7,351 nucleotides of DNA from Polaromonas sp. (GTDB lineage Bacteria > Pseudomonadota > Gammaproteobacteria > Burkholderiales > Burkholderiaceae_C). The stretch is from contig JACMQR010000006.1 in assembly GCA_014376885.1 (NCBI GenBank), positions 1-7,351 of the forward strand, given 5' to 3'. Position 1 is the stretch's first letter; each line of letters starts with the position of its first letter. Positions 1-7,102 of this stretch are shown here, piece after piece. A model generated the notes under the pieces. The model had not been told where the DNA came from, ran no database searches, and worked only from the letters and a program-made list of their open reading frames with translations. The position numbers and the translations under genes are program-made.

Positions 1-716
1 CTGAGGTCGGTGGTGCCGCCGCCGACATCGCACACCAGCACGCGCCGCGCCTGGCCCAGCGCCGCAGCCAGGCCCTGCTGGTGGCGCAGCAGCCAGTCGT
101 GAAACGCCGCCTGGGGCTCCTCCAGCAGGCGCACGCCGGGCAGCCCCGCCTGGCGCGCTGCCTCCAATGTCAGGGCGCGGGCGGCTTCGTCAAACGACGC
201 CGGCACGGTCAGCATCAGCGCCTGCGCGGCCAGCGGGCTGGCCGGAAAGCGCGCATTCCAGGCCGACTGCACATGGCGCAGGTAGCTGGCGCTGGCCGCG
301 ACCGGCGAGACCTTCGGCACACCGTCGGGCGCGCCCCAGGGCAGGATGGGCGCCAGCCGGTCCACCGCCGCATGCGACAGCCAGCTCTTGGCACTGGCCA
401 CCAGCCGGCCCGGCACCTGCGCGCCCAGCCGGCGCGCCAGCTCGCCGATGACCGCCGGCGGCTGGCCGGGCTCGGCATCGGCTTCGGTATCGGCCGGCCA
501 GGGCAGCTGCAGCGCACCATCGGCCAGCTCGCCGGCCAGCGCGTGGTAGCGCACCGACGGCAGCAGCGGCCGGGCGGCCACCTCGCCCGGAGCAACCAGC
601 TGCGCGATGTCGAACAGGCGGATATCGGCTGCCTCGCCCGGCCCGGAGGTGACCGGCGCATAGGCGACGACCGTGTGGGTGGTGCCCAGGTCAATGCCGA
701 CGATGTACTGGCTCAT
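1..716 (-). CDS. Hsp70-family (DnaK-like) ATPase, 5' part only; C-terminus beyond left edge
   Basis: This is the first 238 codons of an Hsp70-superfamily protein, open to the window edge, so the C-terminal part is not visible. Residues 7-15 (GIDLGTTHT) form the phosphate-1 loop of the actin-like ATPase fold. TVPASF follows at 170-175 and LEEPQAAFHDWL at 198-209, and the phosphate-2 motif VCDVGGGTTDL at 228-238 closes the window. ATP binding and hydrolysis is therefore well supported; the client is unknown. The ATG at 716-714 is chosen because an in-frame TGA lies seven codons upstream and GIDLGTT begins at the expected distance. No good Shine-Dalgarno sequence precedes it. The protein is clearly a paralogue of the gene at 884-2755: both share ASAKSWL/SSAKSWL, LxHLRSAW/LRHVQSAW and EEPQAA blocks. 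It lies 167 bases downstream on the same strand, so it is probably co-transcribed. From memory, in related DUF2760 operons one of the two Hsp70s is longer and carries a C-terminal DUF3731 region; that cannot be checked here. Confidence 0.93.
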   Translation of the reverse strand, partial: MSQYIVGIDLGTTHTVVAYAPVTSGPGEAADIRLFDIAQLVAPGEVAARPLLPSVRYHALAGELADGALQLPWPADTEADAEPGQPPAVIGELARRLGAQVPGRLVASAKSWLSHAAVDRLAPILPWGAPDGVPKVSPVAASASYLRHVQSAWNARFPASPLAAQALMLTVPASFDEAARALTLEAARQAGLPGVRLLEEPQAAFHDWLLRHQQGLAAALGQARRVLVCDVGGGTTDL

Positions 717-785
717 CAGGTACTGGGTTTCAATTCAAGGCCGGGACACTTGCATGTTCTGCACCCGGCGCGATAAAAATTCCAA

Positions 786-810
786 TGTCAGCCCCGCGAA
801 GGCGGGCATT
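786..810. repeat. Short GC-rich REP-like hairpin between the two Hsp70 genes
   Basis: The sequence TGTCAGCCCCGCGAAGGCGG and its continuation to 810 contain a perfect 5-bp stem, CCCGC (793-797) and GCGGG (802-806), around GAAG. It resembles the widespread proteobacterial intergenic motif of the form GTCATTCCCGCGAAAGCGGG, here with a few substitutions. It sits in the 167-base spacer and could act as an mRNA-stability or attenuation hairpin between the two chaperone genes. Membership in a dispersed family is inferred from memory; only one copy is seen in this window. Confidence 0.45.
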
Positions 811-883
811 GCGGTGATGCCCAGGATTTTTCGGGGCTGCGCCGGGGCTTCCCCCGCAGGGAAAAGAAACCATCCAAGGAGAT

Positions 884-2755
884 TCACGCCTCCTGCCCGC
901 CACCGCGCACATCGAACTCTACCTTCCAGCGCTCGCCGCCCTGGGTGGCCACGGCGGTCAGCGCCAGCGTGCCGGTGTCGGTGGCGACGGCGCGCAGCCG
1001 GACCTGCACCACCTCGCCGGCCGGCCGGCCTTCGGCGGGCAGGGTCGCCTGGATTTCGCCCAGCGCCTGCAACTCGTCCGGCTGCCAGAAATCAAGCAGC
1101 GTGCCCAGCGCGTCCTGGCGGCGCACCGACGAGCCAAAAAACCGCAGGTGCATCGGCTCGCCGACGACCAGGCCGAATTCCTGCACCAGCAGCTCGGCCT
1201 CGACACCCTCTTCCATGCCGAACGGCGCAACGCACAGCGCCTGGATCGGCGGCTCAAAGCCGGGAATGGCCGGCATCGACGACTCCACCGCGACGTAATA
1301 GGCGCGCGCCGTGCCGCCCCGGATGCGCACGCCGCGCCCGCGCCGCACATAGCCGTAGTAGGCCGCGCCGCGCGCCACCGCCAGGTCCATGTCGGCACCG
1401 GCCAGCGCCCGCGCTGGCGCGGCTCCTTCGGCCTGCAGCCAGCCGTTCAGCGTGGCCAGCGTGCGCCCGGCCAGCAGGTCAGACTTGAACACGCCGCCAT
1501 TGAACAGCACCGCCGTCGGATGCAAAAAGCTGGCATCGGCATTGGCCGGGCCGGCAAAGCCTTCCAGCTCGGCCGTGGCCCCGGCCTGCCGGCCCAGCAA
1601 GGCGGCCAGGTGGCGCGTCACGCCGGCGTCCTGCGCATACGGCAGGCCGAGCTGCGTCAAGCCGCCGCGCGCGCGGTTCACCGGCCGGGCCGCCGCATCG
1701 ACCTCGGGGAAAAAGCCGTCGAGCAGGGCGCTGCGCACCTCGGCCTGGGTCAGCTCGGTGCGCACCGAGCCGCCAATCAGCTTGGCACCGCGGCTCGGCA
1801 CAATGATCGGCTGGACCTCCAGGTCGGCATTGCCCAGCAGGCTTTCCTTGGCGCTGCGGCAGGCATAGGTCAGGGCGCGCATCTGCCACGGGTCGAGCGC
1901 TTTGCCCTCGCCAGAGAGCTTGCGGGCCACGACATGGGCCAGCATCAGGTCCATGTTGTCGCCGCCCAGCAAGATATGGTCGCCCACGGCGACGCGGTGC
2001 AGTTCGAGGTTGCCTTCCCGCTCGAGCACCGCGATCAATGAAAAGTCGCTGGTGCCGCCGCCAACGTCGATCACCAGAATGATCTCGCCGGGCCGGACCT
2101 GCTTGCGCCACTGGCCGCTGCTCGCCTGGATCCAGCTGTACAGCGCGGCCTGGGGTTCTTCAAGCAGCGTCAGGTTGACATAGCCGGCGGCGCGGGCGGC
2201 TTCGGCGGTCAGCTCGCGGGCGGCCGGGTCGAACGACGCCGGAATCGTGATGACCACCTCCTGCGCGTTGAACGGCGCGTCCGGATGGGCCGCGTCCCAG
2301 GCGCTGCGCAGATGGGCCAGATAGCGGGCCGAGGCGTCGAGCGGCGAGATGCGGGCGACTTCGGGCGGCGCGTCGCTGGGCAAGATGGCCGCGCGCCGGT
2401 CGACGCCCGGATGGCACAGCCAGCTTTTGGCGCTGGACACCAGGCGGATCGGCGTTTGCGCGCCGCGCGTGCGGGCCATTTCGCCCACGGCAAAATCGGG
2501 CTCGCCGGCCCACGGCAGCGCCAGGTCGCCGGCGGCCAGCTCGCTGTCATGCGGCAGGTAGACAAACGACGCCAGCAGCGGCAGCGGCTCGATGCTGCCC
2601 GGCCCGGTCAGCTGCGGGATGTCAAGGACGCCGTGGCGGGTGGTTTCGCCGTCGCTGGCGGCCAGGTCCACCCAGGCCAGGGCGCAGTGGGTGGTGCCCA
2701 GGTCGATGCCGATGCAATAGCGCGGCACTGGCGCAGCGGCCAGAGCAGCGTTCAC
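884..2755 (-). CDS. Hsp70-family (DnaK-like) ATPase, complete, 623 aa
   Basis: This is a full-length Hsp70-superfamily protein. The ATPase landmarks are in order: GIDLGTTHC (16-24, phosphate 1), TIPASFDPAARELTAEAARA (170-189), LLEEPQAALYSW (197-208), LVIDVGGGTSDFSLI (227-241, phosphate 2), GDHILLGGDNMDL (258-270), and an adenosine-site equivalent LFNGGVFKS (417-425) in place of the DnaK VGGSSRIP type. DMDLAVARGAAYYG (455-468) closes the ATPase domain. The remaining roughly 155 residues do not show the usual DnaK beta-sandwich plus helical-lid pattern and lack an EEVD-type tail, so this is a divergent, specialised Hsp70 and not the housekeeping DnaK. The start is GTG at 2755-2753, preceded by a strong GAGGTGGAG ribosome-binding site. 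The GTG overlaps the TGA of the upstream DUF2760 gene by four bases (GTGA), which implies translational coupling. No DnaJ or GrpE gene is visible in the window. The client and physiological role are unknown. Confidence 0.95.
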   Translation of the reverse strand: MNAALAAAPVPRYCIGIDLGTTHCALAWVDLAASDGETTRHGVLDIPQLTGPGSIEPLPLLASFVYLPHDSELAAGDLALPWAGEPDFAVGEMARTRGAQTPIRLVSSAKSWLCHPGVDRRAAILPSDAPPEVARISPLDASARYLAHLRSAWDAAHPDAPFNAQEVVITIPASFDPAARELTAEAARAAGYVNLTLLEEPQAALYSWIQASSGQWRKQVRPGEIILVIDVGGGTSDFSLIAVLEREGNLELHRVAVGDHILLGGDNMDLMLAHVVARKLSGEGKALDPWQMRALTYACRSAKESLLGNADLEVQPIIVPSRGAKLIGGSVRTELTQAEVRSALLDGFFPEVDAAARPVNRARGGLTQLGLPYAQDAGVTRHLAALLGRQAGATAELEGFAGPANADASFLHPTAVLFNGGVFKSDLLAGRTLATLNGWLQAEGAAPARALAGADMDLAVARGAAYYGYVRRGRGVRIRGGTARAYYVAVESSMPAIPGFEPPIQALCVAPFGMEEGVEAELLVQEFGLVVGEPMHLRFFGSSVRRQDALGTLLDFWQPDELQALGEIQATLPAEGRPAGEVVQVRLRAVATDTGTLALTAVATQGGERWKVEFDVRGGGQEA

Positions 2756-3309
2756 AGCTCCACCTCGGCCGGGGCCAGCACCGCCGCATCATGGCCGGCG
2801 GCCAGGGTGGGCAGCCGGACGTCGGTGGCGCGCCAGCCGCGGTGGCTCAGGCTGCCGCGAAAGGGCGCCTGGCCGACGACATTGCCGGTCAGCCGGATGG
2901 CGCGCGCATCAAAACCGGCGGCCAGCGTGACCGGGCTGCCCTCGGCCTCCGGTCGCACCGGCACCAGGGTGAAATGCTCGCGCAGCACCTTGGCGCAGCC
3001 TTCATGCACCAGCCGGGCCGGGCCGCCGATGTCGGCGTCCGAGTAGCCGGCCAGGTCTTCCTGCACAAAGTCGATCAGCCGCGCATCGCGCTGCAGCAAC
3101 GCCAGCAGCTGCAGCGCCGCATCGATGCTGGCCGGCTTGGGCGGCGCGGGTTCAGGCATCGGCGCAGCGGACGCAGATGACGGTGCAGTCTTGTCCGGCT
3201 CGCGCAGGCCCTGCACCCGGGCGGCATAGCCGGGGTTTGACAGGGTGCTGAAAAAAGACCCGAAGGCCAGCGACACGCGGGTGAAAAAGGAAGGGGTCGG
3301 GTCGGTCAT
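2752..3309 (-). CDS. DUF2760 family protein, 185 aa, first gene of the Hsp70 operon
   Basis: The product matches the DUF2760 family as I remember it. It has an N-terminal amphipathic or hydrophobic segment (FFTRVSLAFGSFF, 8-20), a Pro/Ala-rich linker (about 38-60), then the conserved core: ALQLLALLQRDARLIDFVQE (65-84), YSDADIG (89-95), VHEGCAKVL (101-109), the FDARAIRLTGNVVGQAPFRG stretch (133-152), SHRGWRA (155-161), and the C-terminal LAPAEVEL (178-185). The family has no assigned biochemistry. Its repeated linkage to Hsp70-like genes suggests a co-chaperone, adaptor or client, which is inference. The N-terminal segment is too short and polar to call a firm membrane anchor. I chose the ATG at 3309-3307 over the one at 3330 because AGGAG lies eight bases before it and conserved sequence starts there. 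It overlaps the downstream Hsp70 gene by four bases. The domain name is a recall-based call. Confidence 0.85.
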   Translation of the reverse strand: MTDPTPSFFTRVSLAFGSFFSTLSNPGYAARVQGLREPDKTAPSSASAAPMPEPAPPKPASIDAALQLLALLQRDARLIDFVQEDLAGYSDADIGGPARLVHEGCAKVLREHFTLVPVRPEAEGSPVTLAAGFDARAIRLTGNVVGQAPFRGSLSHRGWRATDVRLPTLAAGHDAAVLAPAEVEL

Positions 3310-3348
3310 CAACAAGGCTCCTGAGGGCATCGGCCGGGGCCGCGCCTG

Positions 3349-3361
3349 AAAAAAAAGGGGG
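3349..3361. repeat. Homopolymer tract A8G5 upstream of the DUF2760 gene
   Basis: Eight A residues followed by five G residues lie about 40 bases upstream of the DUF2760 start, reading C5T8 on the coding strand. This falls in the probable 5' leader of the chaperone operon. Such a tract is prone to slippage and could change leader length or promoter spacing, but nothing in the window shows that it varies. Confidence 0.5.
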
Positions 3362-3453
3362 TGGGTTCGGGCAGGCAGCCGCCGGCCGGGCCGGGCACCG
3401 CCACAACCGCGTATTGTCGGTAAAAAATCCGGACTGAACGCGCGCCTGCCTGA

Positions 3454-3519
3454 TTTTAAAAGGTAAAAAAGCCTATTGCGCTTGCCTGGCAGTCTTTGTT
3501 AGCTATTGAATAAATAGCA
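3454..3519 (+). repeat. Comamonadaceae-type dispersed intergenic repeat, copy 1
   Basis: The AT-rich stretch runs TTTTAAAAGGTAAAAAAGCC, then TTGCGCTTGCCTGGCAG, and ends in a perfect 6-bp hairpin, GCTATT (3502-3507) / AATAGC (3513-3518). The layout (T-run and AAGCCA-like start, GCGCTTG core, AGCTATnnnAATAGCA end) matches an abundant intergenic element I recall from Polaromonas, Rhodoferax and Acidovorax genomes. A diverged copy in the same orientation lies at 7020-7086. This copy sits 67 bases past the isocitrate dehydrogenase stop and would be transcribed in reverse as part of its 3' untranslated region. No transposase or target duplication is seen. Confidence 0.6.
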
Positions 3520-3523
3520 TCCT

Positions 3524-3562
3524 GCACCCCGCGCCTGCCGGCCCGCTAGGCGCGCGGGGCGC
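3524..3562 (-). terminator. Candidate terminator or 3' stabilising hairpin after isocitrate dehydrogenase
   Basis: On the minus-strand transcript GCGCCCCGCGC (3562-3552) pairs with GCGCGGGGTGC (3534-3524) over 11 positions with one G-U pair, around a 17-base loop, starting 23 bases after the isocitrate dehydrogenase stop. The G-U becomes an A-C mismatch on the other strand, so the stem favours the minus transcript. It is followed by GATGCTATTTATT and not by a clean T-run, so it may be an imperfect terminator or a stabilising hairpin. Confidence 0.5.
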
Positions 3563-3585
3563 GGACTGGTCTGCCTTGACAGCGT

Positions 3586-5826
<2,241 letters not shown>

Positions 5827-5867
5827 GGTGGTCCTGTGGCTGTGGGGTGGTGATGGGCTGACCTGGC

Positions 5868-5873
5868 AATATA
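5868..5873 (-). promoter_or_regulatory. Candidate -10 box of the isocitrate dehydrogenase promoter
   Basis: TATATT on the minus strand (5 of 6 matches to TATAAT) lies 41 bases before the start codon, giving a leader of about 35 bases. No convincing -35 hexamer stands at 16-18 bases; the best near match is TTCAAG at only 14. Treat it as a weak prediction. Confidence 0.35.
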
Positions 5874-6021
5874 GGCGACGGTCCTGTCTTGAACCTGAAA
5901 GCCGCGCCAAGTCGAAGGTTGATGCCGTCGAAACGCACATCGTGCGCCAAGCTTGCGAGCGTCCCGGGACAAACGTCGGGCCATCCCAGGATTTGAAGTT
6001 TACCCCTGCGCAGCAGCCCCA

Positions 6022-6054
6022 AAGCGCTGCCGGGCCGGGCGCCCGGCAGCGCTT
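6022..6054. other. Long GC-rich inverted repeat upstream of isocitrate dehydrogenase
   Basis: AAGCGCTGCCGGGC (6022-6035) is perfectly repeated in inverse at 6041-6054, leaving a 5-base loop. There is no T-run after it on either strand (only TTT on the minus side), so it is a poor intrinsic terminator. It lies between the phasin terminator and the isocitrate dehydrogenase promoter region, where it could be a backup terminator, a protein-binding palindrome or a leader structure. Confidence 0.6.
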
Positions 6055-6075
6055 GCCGCATCGGCATGGCAGGCC

Positions 6076-6115
6076 CCATGAAAAAACCCGGCGCAAGGGC
6101 CGGGTTTTTTCATGG
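6076..6115 (-). terminator. Strong bidirectional intrinsic terminator after the phasin gene
   Basis: CCATGAAAAAACCCGGC (6076-6092) pairs perfectly with its inverse (6099-6115) over 17 bp around a 6-base loop, GCAAGG. Because the arms contain A6 and T6 next to the GC core, each transcript reads a GC hairpin followed by a U-run, so it can stop transcription from both sides. It starts 50 bases after the phasin stop and separates that gene from isocitrate dehydrogenase. Confidence 0.92.
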
Positions 6116-6164
6116 ACGTCAGCCAGGCGCGGTCTGGCGCCTGAAAAACCGGCCGACGTTGCCG

Positions 6165-6626
6165 TCAGGCGTTGCGCGCCTTCTGGAGGGCAGCGGTGCC
6201 GTTCTTCATGGCCGATTCGAGGGCGTTTTCTGCGGTGGTGGCGGCATCCTTGAGGCCCTTGGCCACGCTGGCAAACGCTTCGGGCGCAGGATGGGCCTTT
6301 TGCAGGGCGTCGATGCTGGTCTGGAACTGCACAAAGCCCAGTGCCGCGACATCCTTGAGGTTCTGCGAGGCCAGGGCCACGCCATGTTCTGCCGAGGCCT
6401 TCAGGGCTTCAAAAGCGGCTTTCGGCTCCTTGATGCTTTTGAAGGACTCGACGGTTTCAGCCACGGCGGCCTGCGCGACCTGCGCCTGCTTTTGCGCCAG
6501 GTCACCCCAGGCCTTGAATTGCTCCATCACCGGCTTGAACGCTTCCTGCGAAGCGGCCGGGTTGAACTTTGCCGCATTGTCCTTCATGGTCTTGGCGATG
6601 GATTCAAAAGAAGTGTTGGTGAACAT
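6165..6626 (-). CDS. Phasin family protein (PHA granule-associated), 153 aa
   Basis: This is a small, Ala/Lys/Glu-rich, almost wholly helical protein with no Cys and a single Trp (residue 40), typical of phasins. These are amphipathic proteins that coat polyhydroxyalkanoate granules in the cytoplasm and control their number and size. Family-like features are the FKPVMEQFKAWGDLAQKQAQ stretch (30-49), AVAETVESFK (54-63), an ALKASAEHGVALASQNLK segment (74-91) and a C-terminal helix AATTAENALESAMKNGTAAL (128-147). There is no signal peptide. The ATG at 6626-6624 is used because AAGGG precedes it at 7 bases and the promoter signals lie directly upstream; the longer frame to 6674 would run over the -10 box. 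The gene stands alone between its promoter and the terminator at 6076-6115. The short length and low complexity make the subfamily uncertain; the possible PhaR-like operator upstream supports the call. Confidence 0.77.
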   Translation of the reverse strand: MFTNTSFESIAKTMKDNAAKFNPAASQEAFKPVMEQFKAWGDLAQKQAQVAQAAVAETVESFKSIKEPKAAFEALKASAEHGVALASQNLKDVAALGFVQFQTSIDALQKAHPAPEAFASVAKGLKDAATTAENALESAMKNGTAALQKARNA

Positions 6627-6647
6627 GGGGTGCCCTTTGTAAAAATG

Positions 6648-6666
6648 TTGCAGTGCAGCAATTATC
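6648..6666 (-). promoter_or_regulatory. Phasin promoter -10 box with overlapping PhaR-like palindrome
   Basis: The minus strand carries GATAAT (6666-6661; 5 of 6 to TATAAT) 35 bases before the phasin start. Touching it is TTGCTGCACTGCAA (6661-6648): TTGC-N6-GCAA around a perfect TGCA-C-TGCA core. TGC/GCA-rich palindromes of this kind are the reported type of site for PhaR, the repressor that releases phasin promoters when PHA granules form. Position over the -10 and start site fits repression. The factor is inferred, and the -35 is weak (TTCCCA at 19 bases). Confidence 0.5.
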
Positions 6667-6890
6667 CGCCACAAATGCTTTGCTGTGGGAACATGGCTTC
6701 AAATTCAGGCGAGCAGGACCGGGGGACTGCAAAGGGCGGCCCTGCTGGCCAGACAGGATGGCACCAGACCGGTCGCGGCTTTAAGGCGGTGCCGGGCGTG
6801 CAGCACCTCGGCGCCGCCGGGCAGGGTGAACGCGAAAACAGGCAGGTGGCGCCAAGGGTGTGGCCATGGGAATGCTCCGGCTGGTGATGA
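6667..6890. other. Non-coding stretch, no supported gene
   Basis: Between the phasin -10 box and the inverted repeat at 6891 I find no reading frame with recognisable protein character. Short open frames on both strands are Arg/Pro/Ala-rich translations of GC-rich DNA, without ribosome-binding sites. It could hold distal regulatory sequence for the phasin gene or a gene remnant, but I see nothing specific. Confidence 0.4.
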
Positions 6891-6920
6891 TTGATGCCGA
6901 TTGGCTTTGATCGGCATCAA
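6891..6920. promoter_or_regulatory. Inverted repeat containing a perfect FNR/Anr-type box
   Basis: TTGATGCCGAT (6891-6901) is perfectly inverted at 6910-6920 around an 8-base spacer. Within it, 6907-6920 reads TTGATCGGCATCAA, an exact match to the FNR/Anr consensus TTGAT-N4-ATCAA for oxygen-responsive regulators. The left arm gives a second, half-matching box (TTGAT-GCCG-ATTGG). The nearest known start is the phasin gene about 280 bases away on the minus strand; no clear promoter stands at the usual -41.5 spacing on either strand, so the target is unknown. Confidence 0.5.
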
Positions 6921-6990
6921 AAATGGCGGTTCAGTGCAAAGTCGTTCCCAGTGCTGGACAGCCCAGCAAAGGCCGGCGTCCCTGAAGCGA

Positions 6991-7014
6991 AAACGGCGCC
7001 CGAAGGCGCCGTTT
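6991..7014 (-). terminator. Intrinsic terminator of malate synthase G, UUCG tetraloop
   Basis: AAACGGCGCC (6991-7000) and GGCGCCGTTT (7005-7014) form a perfect 10-bp stem. On the minus transcript the loop is UUCG closed by C-G, the very stable tetraloop, and the stem runs into a short U-run (GTTTTCGCTTC). It lies 88 bases past the malate synthase stop, beyond the dispersed repeat. The opposite strand also has a T5 run a few bases after the stem, so it may work weakly in that direction. Confidence 0.8.
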
Positions 7015-7019
7015 GAGCG

Positions 7020-7086
7020 TTTTTCAAAGCCAACCAGGCCGCCAGTGCAAGACTGGCCAGCACATGCAGCTACCTAATCCATAGCA
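7020..7086 (+). repeat. Comamonadaceae-type dispersed intergenic repeat, copy 2 (diverged)
   Basis: The order of blocks is the same as in the copy at 3454-3519: TTTTTCAAAGCCAA, a CCAGGCC stretch, AGTGCAAGACTGGCCAGC, then AGCTACCTAATCCATAGCA. Only GCTA/TAGC of the terminal hairpin survives, so this copy has decayed more. It lies in the 3' untranslated region of malate synthase G, 17 bases from its stop, just as copy 1 follows isocitrate dehydrogenase, in the same orientation. Confidence 0.5.
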
Positions 7087-7102
7087 ACCCGCGCCATCAC
7101 AC

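Noticed and set aside
843..856. CGGGG/CCCCG hairpin after the complete Hsp70 gene as a terminator
   Set aside because: The stem is only 5 bp and is not followed by a T-run on the minus strand, so it does not justify splitting the operon.
1148..2041. 297-codon plus-strand frame opposite the complete Hsp70 gene
   Set aside because: It is an antisense shadow of a gene with intact family motifs, and it has no recognisable domain of its own.
3400..3450. A sigma70 promoter for the DUF2760 operon
   Set aside because: Several T-rich and ACAATA-like stretches are present, but no -35/-10 pair with acceptable spacing could be chosen over the others.
5919..5932. Second FNR-like box upstream of isocitrate dehydrogenase (TTGAT-GCCG-TCGAA)
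   Set aside because: Only one half matches the consensus; the other half matches at two of five positions.
5827..6096. Extension of isocitrate dehydrogenase by 90 residues to a start at 6096
   Set aside because: The added residues have no family similarity and would cross a terminator and the candidate promoter, while the ATG at 5826 has a ribosome-binding site and starts where the family does.
6867..6911. Possible short leader peptide on the plus strand ending in the inverted repeat (reads MGMLRLVMIDADWL)
   Set aside because: There is no downstream plus-strand gene to control and no promoter; a 14-codon frame of this kind is expected by chance.
6705..6920. 71-codon minus-strand frame in the gap upstream of the phasin gene
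   Set aside because: It starts at a TTG inside the inverted repeat, lacks a ribosome-binding site, and its composition looks like random GC-rich translation.
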